A stretch of 64,000 nt of DNA from Paenibacillus polymyxa M1 (GCF_000237325.1 NC_017542.1:5760501-5824500); one strand, 5' to 3'; shown: positions 26,170 through 36,070, counted from the first letter of the stretch. Notes: a model not told the origin generated them from the sequence alone. Translations and numbers: made by a program.

Positions 26170-26526
26170 ATGAGGAGAATAGTAGTTAGTGGAAATACGT
26201 ATTTGTGGAATTATAGAACGGTCAGAGATATTTACTGTAGATCCAAGTTGACTATTATTTCTGAAAATAAAGATATAAAATTTATAATTCTGTTTACTAC
26301 TAAAGATACAATTGTCACTGGTAGCCCTTTGAATGAGGGATTACGGGTGATGAAAGAGGGTAAACAATATTCTATTAATCTTAACCAACCTAAGTATGTT
26401 GCTGAAGTGTTGCAGTATATACTTGGTATGGAGTTAGATGTGACAGTGAAGAAAGTGCATGAGCTAAATGGTAATGAATTGTTGGTTAGTATGGGGTATC
26501 AGGATGTGACCGGGCTTTTGATATGA
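26170..26526 (+). CDS. Small protein, paralogue of the one at 36233
   Basis: A 118-residue protein of unknown family. Its C-terminal half (YSINLNQPKYVAEVLQYILGM ... LLVSMGYQDV) aligns with the protein at 36233 (VIHLGKPKHIAEIISYLMAK ... LLKEMGYCEF), and the N-termini share a beta-rich GNTYLW / GYAFVYW start, so the two are distant paralogues. No signal peptide or membrane span. The start is ATG 26170 with GGAG 15 bases before it. Very AT-rich codon use sets it apart from mqo. It lies just outside the 16-bp direct repeat. Confidence 0.6.
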   Translation: MRRIVVSGNTYLWNYRTVRDIYCRSKLTIISENKDIKFIILFTTKDTIVTGSPLNEGLRVMKEGKQYSINLNQPKYVAEVLQYILGMELDVTVKKVHELNGNELLVSMGYQDVTGLLI

Positions 26527-26557
26527 ACTAAGCCCGCTCTACATCCAGAACTTGTTG

Positions 26558-28159
26558 TCATTTATGATACGGTTCCGTATACACCAACTGGTTTCTCTCT
26601 GAATCCCAGCGCCATGCTAAATCACCTTGCAGCCACAAGCCGCCATACCACTCGTCTATTCCCTTCATCTTCACCCAGTCATGTGCCCCCGCCGTTATAT
26701 TTCTCCCTACTTCCGTTAATGCAACAACACATTGGTCAAAGGATGGAGTTGTTTTCTTTTGATGATCAGGAAATGAGTGGGGCCCTTGAATCTCTAATAG
26801 TGCATGTGGTTGTTCCGACATATTCCTTAAACGATACCAAAACTCCAAATCACCCATTCCTAGACCACTCATTCGGTTCCCGATCTGCTTAAACAGCTCT
26901 TGTGGAGAGTTCACTCCTTGCTGGACGAGTTCCAGGGTTGTCTGCTCTACGATGCCCAGCCCATTCATGGTGGAAGGTAGACGAGATAGGTGCAGTTCAA
27001 GTGCCGCATGAGCAAAAGGCAGGGCAGATGTATCTTCACGTAAAATGTCAACATGCCGCGTTATATCCGGGGAAGCATATGTTTCCCAGATTCCTTTGCC
27101 CGTCTCAAGCTCCTGCTGACCGATCTGCTGCCACGTGCCTGACAATTTTTCTAACTGCTTCGTTGTAAGCTGTCCTAAGCCCCTAAACGGATCAATACCG
27201 GGGTAGTTGCCGATACACAGCAAGCTCAGTTTGGTTTGACCTAGGGTCTGCGTCGAAAACCAGTGCAACAAGTAGCTTAGCATCAGCTGGTCGAACAAAT
27301 CGTGCTCGAACCATAGCACGACTTCGTCATACTTATGAAAGTTATGCAGAACCTGCTCCTGAGTCTTGCAATTGGACACATAGTCTTCCCCTGGGATACC
27401 GAGAGTTCTCTCCAAATATTCCACTCTAGCTGCTCTCGATGAGTGCTCGCTCATTTCAAGGGAAACTGGACCTACCGGATACACTTCTCTCCAGACCAAG
27501 ATATCTCCACGAATGTTCCCTTTCCTCAGCTTGTCACCGACATGATCTCCATTAACTATATGTAGCATTGACTCTCCTCCTTCATAAATATCGTTAAACA
27601 TGGATACAAAGTCGGTGACAAGTAGTGAAGCTCTCAGCTTATTGCGGGCATCAAACAACCGTTTTTTGAGCACGGATGGAGATACGCTTAGATAGCTTGA
27701 TATTTCACCGATTGAGTACCCTTGAAAATAGTACAGCTGAACCGCCAGTTTTAACTTGTCAGATAAACCCTCGACGGATTGATGAAGCTTTTGATGCCAT
27801 TCCCTTCTCTCTGCGATGAGTTCCACATCATATTTCTCTACATCCATTACTATAGTTTCGGCCAACGGCACCATCGTGGGCCTCTTCCGGCGCAGAATAC
27901 GATGACATTGACGTTCGACAATGATCTTGAACCATCCAGGGAACGCCTCTGCTTCCTGTAATTTATGAAGATTGGCAAAAGCCTCAGCGAACCCCTCCTG
28001 AACTGTATCCTCTACCAGACTCCAGTCCCCCAACCTCGTATATGCTACTGAAAAAGCCATCCCACTGAAATGCTGCACGATCTGCTTCCAAGCATTTTGA
28101 TCGCCTAGCCGAGCTTCCTCAATCCAACACTGCACCTCTTGCACCTCCTCTGTATGCAA
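26558..28159 (-). CDS. ECF sigma factor fused to a DUF1835 protein
   Basis: A 533-residue fusion. Residues 1-~190 are an ECF sigma factor: region 2 with FSVAYTRLGDWSLVEDTVQEGFAEAFANL, region 4 with GLSDKLKLAVQLYYFQGYSIGEISSYLSVSPSVLKKR. From M198 on, MLHIVNGDHVGDKLR starts a complete DUF1835 protein with its usual C-terminal partner domain. The junction residues YEGGES are encoded by AAGGAGGAGAG, a perfect ribosome-binding site 7 bases before ATG 27568, so a separate 336-residue DUF1835 protein can also be made. The last residues EPYHK and stop copy the end of RlmH. Function of DUF1835 is unknown. Confidence 0.85.
   Translation of the reverse strand: MHTEEVQEVQCWIEEARLGDQNAWKQIVQHFSGMAFSVAYTRLGDWSLVEDTVQEGFAEAFANLHKLQEAEAFPGWFKIIVERQCHRILRRKRPTMVPLAETIVMDVEKYDVELIAERREWHQKLHQSVEGLSDKLKLAVQLYYFQGYSIGEISSYLSVSPSVLKKRLFDARNKLRASLLVTDFVSMFNDIYEGGESMLHIVNGDHVGDKLRKGNIRGDILVWREVYPVGPVSLEMSEHSSRAARVEYLERTLGIPGEDYVSNCKTQEQVLHNFHKYDEVVLWFEHDLFDQLMLSYLLHWFSTQTLGQTKLSLLCIGNYPGIDPFRGLGQLTTKQLEKLSGTWQQIGQQELETGKGIWETYASPDITRHVDILREDTSALPFAHAALELHLSRLPSTMNGLGIVEQTTLELVQQGVNSPQELFKQIGNRMSGLGMGDLEFWYRLRNMSEQPHALLEIQGPHSFPDHQKKTTPSFDQCVVALTEVGRNITAGAHDWVKMKGIDEWYGGLWLQGDLAWRWDSERNQLVYTEPYHK
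26560..26575 (-). repeat. Distal copy of the rlmH-end direct repeat (att-like)
   Basis: On the minus strand GAACCGTATCATAAAT, identical over 16 bases to 54644-54659 at the rlmH 3' end and in the same orientation. It encodes the C-terminal EPYHK of the fusion protein, overlapping its TGA stop codon. Confidence 0.65.
27569..27582 (-). promoter_or_regulatory. Internal ribosome-binding site for the DUF1835 part
   Basis: AAGGAGGAGAG lies in frame inside the sigma-DUF1835 gene, 7 bases from the core to ATG 27568. This is a stronger site than the one at the gene start, and supports separate translation of the second half. Confidence 0.7.
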
Positions 28160-28240
28160 ATTCTATATATAAGTGCCGGTATTGCTGCAAATGGTTACTT
28201 TGTTCGATTGAAGTTGTGAAAAACCTATAGCAAGTTTAGA

Positions 28241-28260
28241 GCCATCCCTTATAGGATGGC
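28241..28260 (-). terminator. Hairpin after the kinase pseudogene
   Basis: GCCATCC and GGATGGC form a 7-base-pair stem with a 6-base loop, 30 bases after the end of the pseudogene on the minus strand. Only a short T-run follows, so it would be a weak terminator. Confidence 0.5.
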
Positions 28261-28290
28261 CCTCTCTAATTAAACGATCGTTTCCCGTAA

Positions 28291-28613
28291 TTATAAATAC
28301 TTCATCATGATGTTCGAAACGATCTGTTGTTGATTCCCCCAATCATAATCGGAGTTATCCAGTATAAAGCATTGAAAAGGAAGCTGCTCAATAATACGCA
28401 ATTCTAGCTCTCGTCGATGCTCAAGGAACTGAATATATCCTTCGTACCCGTGCAGCCCTTTATTCTTTCCATAATCCTGCTCTGTATGGTACCAAATCAC
28501 AAAATCCAGCCACTCTGGAGACCTCATCGTTTTCACTCGCTCAATCGTCTCACGGACACTAGGTTGCCTTCAACGATAACCAATTTCGTTTTCGTAGCTG
28601 GTAAATTCGTCAT
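28291..28613 (-). pseudogene. P-loop kinase/AAA remnant with internal deletion
   Basis: The beginning, ATG 28613 after AAGGACG, reads MTNLPATKTKLVIVEGN, the beta strand that normally leads into a Walker A loop (VEGxxGSGKST). Instead of the loop the frame changes and ends at a TGA. In the next frame VRETIERVKTMRSPEWLDFVIWYHTEQ continues to the normal C-terminus at 28291. The Walker A and everything up to about the last 85 residues are missing. It is a dead gene of the P-loop nucleotide-kinase-like type, formed by an out-of-frame internal deletion. Confidence 0.72.
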
Positions 28614-28654
28614 AGTATCACGTCCTTATGAATTAAAAATCCTCTGAGAAACAA

Positions 28655-28694
28655 TAAAAAGCATTGGGTCTTGAGGACTGACCCAATGCTTTTA
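28655..28694 (-). terminator. Terminator of the ara operon
   Basis: AAAAGCATTGGGTC at 28657-28670 pairs perfectly with GACCCAATGCTTTT at 28680-28693. It lies 15 bases after the araA stop on the minus strand and gives a T-rich tail there. Confidence 0.85.
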
Positions 28695-28708
28695 TCGATG
28701 AACTATAA

Positions 28709-30142
28709 TTATTTAATTATTACGTATTCCAGGTTAACCAGTTTTGCATAAGTAACAATTTGGTCTGTGGTTAGATTCAAGGAAACCACGGTATGGTGAC
28801 CGCCACCGTTCTCAATCCATGCTTTAACTCCATCTTGGAAGTTTGGCTTCACGTTCCACAGTACACGAGCCACTGGAAGTTTTGGAGCAGGAACTGTTGG
28901 TTCAAATGCAGTAACCTCATTGATCAGCAGTTTATAATGGGTGCCAAAGTCAGCCATGGAAACAACTACACCGTCCCCTGCCTTACCGTCAAATACCAGA
29001 CGGGCTGGATCTTCACGATCGCCGATACCTAACGGAGACACGATGATTTTAGGCTTGTTGCTTGCCAACGTTGGGTCAACTTCAAGCATATGGGATTGAA
29101 GGATCGATTCCTGACCCGCTGCTAATTCATAGGTGTAGTCTTCCATAAAGCCAGTGGATTGGTTATGGCTCATGACTTTAAGCAAGCGATCGAGCGCTGC
29201 AGTCTTCCAGTCGCCTTCACCAGCAAATCCGTATCCTTGTGCCATCAGACGTTGAACGGCAAGACCAGGAAGCTGTTTCATACCATAGAGATCTTCAAAG
29301 TTTGTTGTGAAGGCAGTATAGCCGCCATCATCCAGGAATCGCTTAATAGCAATTTCATAGCTTGCTTGCACTCTTACGCTGGATTCCCAAGCTTCCTTGC
29401 TGTAAGTACCATAATCAAATTCATAGAGTTCGGAGTATTCCGCGAACAAAGCATCAATTTCTTCTTCCTTCACAGCATTGACGTACTGAACAAGGTCGCC
29501 AATTCCGAAGTAATCAACAGTCCATCCAAATTGGATTTGGGCTTCGACCTTATCGCCTTCCGTAACACCAACGTGACGCATGTTGTCGCCGAAGCGGGCA
29601 ACTTTGATATTGAAGCTTTCGTTATAAGCAACCGCTACATCCATCCACTCTGCGATTTGCTTTTGCACTTCTGCACGTTCCCAGTAACCTACAACCACTT
29701 TATTCTGTTTCTTCAAGCGGGCGTTGATAAATCCATATTCACGGTCACCATGAGCTGCCTGATTGAGGTTCATGAAGTCCATATCAATCGTAGCCCAAGG
29801 AATGCTTTCATTATACTGTGTAGCCAAATGAAGCAGCGGCTTTTGCAGCAATTTAGTACCACGAATCCACATTTTTGCAGGTGAGAAAGTATGCATCCAA
29901 GTGATGACACCAGCAACCTCGTCACGATAGTTGACTTCTTTCATAAGGCTGGTGATTTTGTCTGCACTAACTGCCAGATCCTGCAATACAAGCGGATAAG
30001 GCAGAACGCCGCTCTTATTTAGGGCATCGGTCATTTCTTGTGCGTGTGCTTTGACTTCTGCTAATGCTTCTTCTCCATACAGATGTTGTGAACCTACGAC
30101 AAACCAGAACTGTTTTGTACTTACTGTTGACATAACATTCAT
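28709..30142 (-). CDS. araA: L-arabinose isomerase
   Basis: Converts L-arabinose to L-ribulose, first step of arabinose use, as a metal-dependent cytosolic enzyme. The 477-residue length and sequence are typical: [16 protein letters not shown] at ~12-27, [16 protein letters not shown] near 80, [16 protein letters not shown] near 185, [16 protein letters not shown] near 307 and GGGHHTVVS near 448 with the metal-binding histidines. The start is ATG 30142 or the ATG at 30133, both after AGAGGA. Last gene of araB-araD-araA, followed by a strong terminator. Confidence 0.97.
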   Translation of the reverse strand: MNVMSTVSTKQFWFVVGSQHLYGEEALAEVKAHAQEMTDALNKSGVLPYPLVLQDLAVSADKITSLMKEVNYRDEVAGVITWMHTFSPAKMWIRGTKLLQKPLLHLATQYNESIPWATIDMDFMNLNQAAHGDREYGFINARLKKQNKVVVGYWERAEVQKQIAEWMDVAVAYNESFNIKVARFGDNMRHVGVTEGDKVEAQIQFGWTVDYFGIGDLVQYVNAVKEEEIDALFAEYSELYEFDYGTYSKEAWESSVRVQASYEIAIKRFLDDGGYTAFTTNFEDLYGMKQLPGLAVQRLMAQGYGFAGEGDWKTAALDRLLKVMSHNQSTGFMEDYTYELAAGQESILQSHMLEVDPTLASNKPKIIVSPLGIGDREDPARLVFDGKAGDGVVVSMADFGTHYKLLINEVTAFEPTVPAPKLPVARVLWNVKPNFQDGVKAWIENGGGHHTVVSLNLTTDQIVTYAKLVNLEYVIIK

Positions 30143-30174
30143 CCTCTTTTCTTCATTTGTTAGTTTAGTTGGTC

Positions 30175-30870
30175 TTATTTTTGTCCGTAGTAAGCGTCTT
30201 TCCCATGTTTGCGCAAATAGTGTTTATCTAGAATACGCTGCGGCAATTCTTCAGCAAAATGATTCAATTCCCGTGCGAATAAGTTCATTTTCGAAACTTC
30301 TTCCAACACGACACTATTCATAACTGCGGATTTCGCATCTTTCCCCCAAGTGAAGGGAGCGTGACCCTTAAGCAGGACACCTGGCACTGCTAAAATATCC
30401 AGCCCGCGCTGCTCAAAAGTTTCGATGATGACACGGCCGGTTTCGGCTTCGTAGCCACGATCAATCTCCTCTTGTGTCAGGAAACGAGCACAGGGAACAG
30501 AACCATAGAAGGTGTCTGCATGAGTAGTTCCCATTACAGGTACATCCAGGCCTGCTTGAGCCCAAATCGTCGCCCAAGTCGAATGCGTATGCACAATACC
30601 GCCGATCTCTGCGTAGTGCTTGTAAAGTACGGCATGAGTCGGTGTATCCGATGAAGGTCTCATCTCTCCTTCAACAACATTGCCGTCAAAATCAACAACT
30701 ACCATATCGCTAGGTTTCATCGTGTCATAACTAACACCACTCGGTTTGATAACGAATAAGCCACGCTCACGATCAACCGCGCTGACGTTACCCCAGGTGT
30801 ATTTCACGAGTCCATGTTTAGGCAAATCCAGATTGGCTTGAAATACTTCTTCTTTCAGCTGCTCTAACAC
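30175..30870 (-). CDS. araD: L-ribulose-5-phosphate 4-epimerase
   Basis: Converts L-ribulose-5-phosphate to D-xylulose-5-phosphate, linking arabinose to the pentose phosphate pathway. 231 residues of the class II aldolase/epimerase family: [22 protein letters not shown] near 24-45, the zinc-binding [14 protein letters not shown] near 95 and [14 protein letters not shown] near 185. GTG 30870 follows GGAGG, which lies inside the last codons of araB; the genes are one base apart, indicating coupled translation. Confidence 0.96.
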   Translation of the reverse strand: MLEQLKEEVFQANLDLPKHGLVKYTWGNVSAVDRERGLFVIKPSGVSYDTMKPSDMVVVDFDGNVVEGEMRPSSDTPTHAVLYKHYAEIGGIVHTHSTWATIWAQAGLDVPVMGTTHADTFYGSVPCARFLTQEEIDRGYEAETGRVIIETFEQRGLDILAVPGVLLKGHAPFTWGKDAKSAVMNSVVLEEVSKMNLFARELNHFAEELPQRILDKHYLRKHGKDAYYGQK

Positions 30871-30871
30871 G

Positions 30872-32485
30872 TCAATTCCTCCAGTTTTCCACTAGATTAT
30901 CTACAGCAGCCTGCTCAATCGCCAGGCCTTGTGTGTAGCGTTCTAAGAATGTTTCGAATCCCTTAACATCGGAACCGTCAGGATGAATTTCTTGTCCCTC
31001 AACATCTCTGAATACTTTTTGGTCGAGGAAGTCTTCCAGACTTTCTTGTTGATCCTTGTTCATCATGTAAGAAGCCAGAATAGCCATACCCCACGCTCCG
31101 CCTTCTCCAGCTGTTGCCATCACGGATACCGGAACATCCATGGCTGCCGCAACAATTTTTTGTCCGACGATAGGGGTTTTAAATAAACCACCGTGAGCCA
31201 GAATGCTGTCAATTGCGACATTTTCCTTCTTCGTCAAAATATCCATCCCGATTTTCAAAGCAGCAAATGCTGTAAACAGATGGGTGCGCATAAAATTGGC
31301 CAAATTGAAACGGCTTTCAGGAGAGCGAACAAACAATGGCCGACCTTTCTCTATGCCGGTGATATTCTCTCCTGACAAATAGCCGTAGCTAAGTAAGCCG
31401 CCGCCATCTGGATCTGCCTCCAAAGCCTTGTTCAGCAACACACTGAATAATTGATTCGGGTCTGCTTTTTGCCCCATGGCCTCATAAAATTCACGGAACA
31501 AGCCCAGCCAAGCATTGAGATCACTTGAACAGTTGTTGGCATGAACCATTCCGACCGGATTACCATTCGGTGTGGTCACCAGATCAATTTCCGGATATAC
31601 CGCTGAAAGGTCCTTCTCTAATACAATCATCGCAAAAACCGAGGTTCCCACAGACACGTTGCCAGTACGTTTTCTCACACTATTCGTAGCGACCATTCCT
31701 GTTCCCGCATCACCTTCTGGAGGACAAAGCGGAATACCTGGTTGTAAATCGCCAGATTTATCTAAGATTTTGGCTCCCGCTGCGGTTAGTACACCTGCCT
31801 GCTCGCCCGAGATATGAACTTTAGGAATAATGTCTTGTAATTTCCAATCGTAGCCTTTGGCTGCAATGAGTTCATCAAACTGCTTAACCATCGACTCGTT
31901 ATAATCATGTGTAGTCTCATCAATTGGGAAAATACCCGAAGCGTCTCCGATACCAATTGCTTTGTTGCCAGTCAGCAGCCAGTGGATATATCCAGCCAAC
32001 GTCGTCATAAAATCAATATGAGGAACGTGTTGTTCTTCGTTCAATATCGCTTGATACAAGTGAGCAATACTCCATCGCTCAGGAATGTTGAATTGGAATT
32101 TATCAGTTAAAGCCTTTGCTGCAGCCCCGGTTGTCGCATTCCGCCAAGTCCGGAACGGAACAAGCAACTCGCCCTTGCTGTCAAAAGCCATATATCCGTG
32201 CATCATTGCAGAGAATCCTATAGAACCAACCGTATGAAGGGTGACTCCATATTTTTGTTCAACCTCTTGTTTCATTTCACTATAAGCCTCTTGCAGACCC
32301 GTAATGATAGTCTCTAAGTTGTACGTCCAATATCCGTCTACCAAGAGGTTTTCCCACTCATAGCTTCCAGATGCGATTGTTTCAAAACGATGATCTATCA
32401 GCACTGCCTTGATACGTGTGGATCCAAATTCGATACCAAGTGAGGTTTCTCCCTTAGTAATCGCTTGTTTAATGTCTTGATCCAT
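30872..32485 (-). CDS. araB: Ribulokinase
   Basis: Phosphorylates L-ribulose with ATP. It is a ~537-residue FGGY-family kinase: N-terminal [51 protein letters not shown] and the C-terminal [17 protein letters not shown] place the start at ATG 32485 with GAGAGGAG upstream; the frame runs to 32512 but those nine residues lie on the ribosome-binding site. First gene of araB-araD-araA, transcribed divergently from araR, with AraR-box-like sequences at 32572 and 32604. Confidence 0.95.
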   Translation of the reverse strand: MDQDIKQAITKGETSLGIEFGSTRIKAVLIDHRFETIASGSYEWENLLVDGYWTYNLETIITGLQEAYSEMKQEVEQKYGVTLHTVGSIGFSAMMHGYMAFDSKGELLVPFRTWRNATTGAAAKALTDKFQFNIPERWSIAHLYQAILNEEQHVPHIDFMTTLAGYIHWLLTGNKAIGIGDASGIFPIDETTHDYNESMVKQFDELIAAKGYDWKLQDIIPKVHISGEQAGVLTAAGAKILDKSGDLQPGIPLCPPEGDAGTGMVATNSVRKRTGNVSVGTSVFAMIVLEKDLSAVYPEIDLVTTPNGNPVGMVHANNCSSDLNAWLGLFREFYEAMGQKADPNQLFSVLLNKALEADPDGGGLLSYGYLSGENITGIEKGRPLFVRSPESRFNLANFMRTHLFTAFAALKIGMDILTKKENVAIDSILAHGGLFKTPIVGQKIVAAAMDVPVSVMATAGEGGAWGMAILASYMMNKDQQESLEDFLDQKVFRDVEGQEIHPDGSDVKGFETFLERYTQGLAIEQAAVDNLVENWRN

Positions 32486-32535
32486 GCTCACGTTACTCCT
32501 CTCTCTGAACAACTGTTATAACTGCAATAATCAAA

Positions 32536-32549
32536 GAAGGCGCTTTCTT
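32536..32549 (-). promoter_or_regulatory. Weak catabolite-responsive element candidate before araB
   Basis: The minus strand reads AGAAAGCGCCTTCT, with the AAAGCG half of a CcpA box and a partly degenerate other half. It lies ~50 bases before araB, near the transcription start. The match is imperfect. Confidence 0.4.
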
Positions 32550-32571
32550 TTGTTTACAGCCTTAGTATATT

Positions 32572-32587
32572 TTTTGTGCGTACATTT
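32572..32587. promoter_or_regulatory. AraR operator candidate 1
   Basis: TTTTGTGCGTACATTT agrees with the Bacillus AraR box ATTTGTACGTACAAAT at 12 of 16 positions, including GTnCGTACA. Confidence 0.55.
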
Positions 32588-32603
32588 GTCAATACGAAAA
32601 CAT

Positions 32604-32619
32604 AGTTATGCCTACAAAT
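32604..32619. promoter_or_regulatory. AraR operator candidate 2
   Basis: AGTTATGCCTACAAAT agrees with the AraR box at 12 of 16 positions. It starts 32 bases from candidate 1, three helical turns, a spacing suited to cooperative binding. Confidence 0.5.
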
Positions 32620-32708
32620 AGTATGATGAACCGAGTATTTTTCTATTTTATCTTTAGTATTTATACAGATAGGACAATAGATTATAATAAACTCATAATT
32701 ATGCTAAA

Positions 32709-32724
32709 ATATGTACATACAAAT
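32709..32724. promoter_or_regulatory. AraR operator candidate 3 (autoregulation)
   Basis: ATATGTACATACAAAT agrees with the AraR box at 14 of 16 positions and lies 51 bases before the araR start, as expected for autorepression. Confidence 0.72.
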
Positions 32725-32774
32725 ATTATGGATGCATCAATTAGTATTAGAACAACTTGGAAAGAAGGAATAAA

Positions 32775-33863
32775 GTGAAACCAAAGTATCAGGTTATCCT
32801 TGAGGATATAAAAAGCAACATTCTTTCAGGAGCATACAGCGTAGGAGAACAAATTCCAACGGAATTGGCTTTGCAGGATAAGTATAAAGTTAGTCGCCAG
32901 ACGGTTCGCAAGGCTATTTTAGAACTATCCAACGAAGGTTTTTTAAGAAGTGAAAAGGGGTCGGGCACCTATGTCAGCAACCAATTTCGATCAAAAACCG
33001 GTGGGAATTCCAGCAATAAAACCATCGGAGTCATCACGACTTACATCTCTGATTACATCTTCCCCTCTATTATTCGCGGGATTGAAGCCAGATTAAATGA
33101 AGATAATTATTCATTACTATTAGCGAGCACCAATAATGATGTCGCACAGGAAAAGAAAGCTTTGGAGATGATGTTGTCCTTTGGTGTAGACGGTTTGATC
33201 ATTGAGCCTACAAAGAGCAATCTATATAATCCCAATATCGCTTACTACCTGACGTTCAAGGAACAGGATGTTCCATTCATCATGATTAATGCTTATTATG
33301 AAGAGTTGGAAGTGCCCTTCTTTTGTCTTGATGACGTACAGTCCAGCTATCTGGCAACCAAAGAATTGATCGCTAACGGACACACACAGATTGGCATCAT
33401 TGCCAAAATGGACGATTTACAAGGAAAGTATCGAATGAAGGGCTATATCAAAGCGCTTGGAGAAGCCAAATTACGGTTTCACCCAGAGCAAGTGCTCTCA
33501 TTCTATACAGAGACAAAGCAGGACCTATCCACCAACTTGAAGAAATTCCTGACCGAACAAAGGGACGATTTAACCGCAATTGTCTGCTATAACGACGAGG
33601 TCGGATTAGAAGTTGTACATGTATGCAGACAACTTGGAATATCCGTTCCCGAAGATTTGTCCATAATTGGTCAAGATAATTCCTATATTTCCAAAAATGC
33701 GAACATCAAACTCACGACATTGACACACCCACAGGAACAAATGGGCCGTGATGCCGCCGATTGGGTAATTAAGAAACTGCAAGGGAAAAAGGATCTAAGC
33801 AACAACACCTATTACCAGCCCGTGTTAATCGAAGGAGAGACAGTAAAGAAGAAACTGAATTGA
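32775..33863 (+). CDS. araR: Arabinose-responsive repressor AraR
   Basis: A 362-residue repressor, the same length as B. subtilis AraR, with a GntR-type winged helix at the N-terminus (IPTELALQDKYKVSRQTVRKAILELSNEGFL, in order) and a LacI/PurR-like sugar-binding domain from ~residue 80 (IGVITTYISDYIFPSIIRGIE, FGVDGLIIEP, GHTQIGIIAKMD). GTG 32775 after AGAAGG is preferred to TTG 32757. L-arabinose releases it from the boxes in the araB-araR intergenic region. Confidence 0.94.
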   Translation: MKPKYQVILEDIKSNILSGAYSVGEQIPTELALQDKYKVSRQTVRKAILELSNEGFLRSEKGSGTYVSNQFRSKTGGNSSNKTIGVITTYISDYIFPSIIRGIEARLNEDNYSLLLASTNNDVAQEKKALEMMLSFGVDGLIIEPTKSNLYNPNIAYYLTFKEQDVPFIMINAYYEELEVPFFCLDDVQSSYLATKELIANGHTQIGIIAKMDDLQGKYRMKGYIKALGEAKLRFHPEQVLSFYTETKQDLSTNLKKFLTEQRDDLTAIVCYNDEVGLEVVHVCRQLGISVPEDLSIIGQDNSYISKNANIKLTTLTHPQEQMGRDAADWVIKKLQGKKDLSNNTYYQPVLIEGETVKKKLN

Positions 33864-34029
33864 AAGGGTTCATAGCCCCTTTAAACCTAGTGCCTAATTG
33901 TCATATGACACTTTGGAGTGATTTGGTATGGTGGGTGACGAAATGTAACTTGTTGGTATGACAAATCCTTTGCCATACTGGGTTTTGCCGGACAATAAGG
34001 CAAAAATACATTTCAAGGAGAAACCATTC

Positions 34030-36024
34030 ATGGAAAAAATGATTTACACCATTCTCGCGGTTCTACTATTATCTACTACGATAACTACCGCATGTATGGC
34101 ACCCAATGGCGCGTCAGTTGCCGCACCCGTTAACATACCAGTTGCATCTGAAAAGGCTAGCTTGGAGGGGCCGCGAGATGCCAAGGAACTAGAGGCTTTT
34201 GCAGATGGTGTTTTTGCGAACAAGATGAAAAAGTTTAATACCGTGGGTTCTAATTTTGTGGTCGTCGCAGGTGGGAAAGTGATACTAAGCAAAGGTTACG
34301 GGTATGCCGACAAGGGCAAAAAAATCCCTGTTGATAAAAATACCGTTTTTCAAATCGGCTCTGTTACAAAGTCATTTACTGCATTGGCAGCTATGCAGTT
34401 GGTTGATAAAGGGAAAATGGATTTAAAACACGATATCCAAGAGTATTTAGGAGGAATAAAGGTTCCGAATAAAACAGGAAAAAAACTGACGATGTTTGAT
34501 CTGCTTACATATTCAAGTGGATTTGATGAACCAGATATTCTCATGGAAATGCATCCAGAATACGCGGACAAATATTTTCCAATGAAGAAGTACATTGCAT
34601 CAAATATGCCAACTGTGGTCAGGCCTCCAGGAGAAGCGTACACTTATGACAATTTTGGTTTCATGCTAGCGGGATATGCAGTAGCAAACGTAACCGGTAT
34701 GTCATATTCCAAATATATGGAAAAGAATATTTTCAAACCGTTAGGCATGAATTCGACGAGTGTGCGGTTTACCCCCCAATTGTTAAGCAGAATGGCTGCT
34801 CACTATGGACCAACAGGTGAACTGATTCCCTTGGACGGGTTTAAACCAACGGAAAAACCTGAAGGCGGTATCGTTTCAACCGCAGATGACATGGCAAAGT
34901 ACCTCATTATGCACCTGAACAAAGGCAAGTACAAAGGTAAAGAAGTGGTGAGCCCAAAGAGCATAGAGCAAATGCACACATACCAATTATTCCCTGACAA
35001 GGAGTTCCCGGTTACAACAATTGGATTCGAAGGCTACTTCAAAGAGAAGATGAATAATCAGCATGTGATTCTAAAAGGAGGGAATGTTACAGGGCATTCT
35101 TCCTTGATTGTTATTCTGCCTGAGAAGAATACAGCGATGTACATGTCCTACAATAACGACTCCATGATGAGTCTTGACGTGTATGAAGAATTTATGAATC
35201 ATTATTATCCGAGAAAATCAGAGGTTCCAAAGTCAACCTACGCGACATTAAGTGAGCAGCAGGCCCAAGACTACGTGGGATTATACCAAAACACGCGTAT
35301 CGCTGCCTTAAGGACGAAGGTTTCGTATTCGGACGGAAAATTAATAATGGAGACAGGAACATCAGGCAAACATACACTAAAAATGATCCACCCTTTATTA
35401 TTTGAAGATGAATCAGGTAATAAATTGACGTTTAATAAAAATGAAGCAGGCCATATTGCATATTTGTATTACATGCAGCTCCCAGACCTCGTTGCTTATG
35501 CGCAAAAAGTAAACATTGATTCACCATTTTCTGATGTACCTGCGGATAGTAAATATATTTCATATATAAACAACCTTAATGCTTTGGAAGTCATGAGCGG
35601 AAAGTCAGCCAACCTCTTCGATCCGAAAGGAACGATGACTCAGGGAGAATTCTCAGAAGTGCTACTGCGCGCCCACGGGTGGTATAAACAACCTTTCATG
35701 ATTGAACCGAATAAGAAGCAGATGATGGCCGGACTACGTAATTATCAGCCTAATTCTCCTATCACTAGACAAATGGCGGCGGTAATGATCCAGAACCTGA
35801 AACAGGTTGAGCCTGGAATTAAGGTTAAATTGAGTGGCGAAACGGATGCTTGGGCAGTTAAAGCAGTCACAGCTTTGGTTTCCCAAGGTATCATGGACCC
35901 GAATACCAAGATCAATGTAGACGGCTCCATAGACTTCCGCTCCAAACAGCTTTTGAAGCGTCAAGAAGCCAGTGCCTTGTTGGATCAAGCATTTAATTAC
36001 TATACGTTGCCAATCAGTCACTAA
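34030..36024 (+). CDS. Beta-lactamase-like serine hydrolase lipoprotein with SLH-like repeats
   Basis: A 664-residue exported protein. It begins with a lipoprotein-like signal (LLSTTITTAC, lipid cysteine near residue 22). Residues ~60-390 are a class C beta-lactamase/penicillin-binding-protein domain: SVTK is the SxxK motif, YDN the YxN motif, and GHSS stands at the third motif. After a linker domain (~400-490), two SLH-like repeats follow (FSDVPADSKYISYINNL and WAVKAVTALVSQGIM). It may act on cell-wall peptides or D-amino acid esters. ATG 34030 has AAGGAG at 34016; the frame from 33958 has no such site. Confidence 0.85.
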   Translation: MEKMIYTILAVLLLSTTITTACMAPNGASVAAPVNIPVASEKASLEGPRDAKELEAFADGVFANKMKKFNTVGSNFVVVAGGKVILSKGYGYADKGKKIPVDKNTVFQIGSVTKSFTALAAMQLVDKGKMDLKHDIQEYLGGIKVPNKTGKKLTMFDLLTYSSGFDEPDILMEMHPEYADKYFPMKKYIASNMPTVVRPPGEAYTYDNFGFMLAGYAVANVTGMSYSKYMEKNIFKPLGMNSTSVRFTPQLLSRMAAHYGPTGELIPLDGFKPTEKPEGGIVSTADDMAKYLIMHLNKGKYKGKEVVSPKSIEQMHTYQLFPDKEFPVTTIGFEGYFKEKMNNQHVILKGGNVTGHSSLIVILPEKNTAMYMSYNNDSMMSLDVYEEFMNHYYPRKSEVPKSTYATLSEQQAQDYVGLYQNTRIAALRTKVSYSDGKLIMETGTSGKHTLKMIHPLLFEDESGNKLTFNKNEAGHIAYLYYMQLPDLVAYAQKVNIDSPFSDVPADSKYISYINNLNALEVMSGKSANLFDPKGTMTQGEFSEVLLRAHGWYKQPFMIEPNKKQMMAGLRNYQPNSPITRQMAAVMIQNLKQVEPGIKVKLSGETDAWAVKAVTALVSQGIMDPNTKINVDGSIDFRSKQLLKRQEASALLDQAFNYYTLPISH

Positions 36025-36070
36025 TTCAAAAGATTAAATAGAAAAAGTAAAATAATACTCCTAATATACA

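Noticed and set aside
29159..29884. 241-codon plus-strand frame
   Set aside because: Antisense to the well-conserved araA gene, no ribosome-binding site and no family character.
33862..33884. AAAGGG ... CCCTTT hairpin after araR
   Set aside because: The stem is only six pairs and there is no T-run, so I do not call it a terminator.
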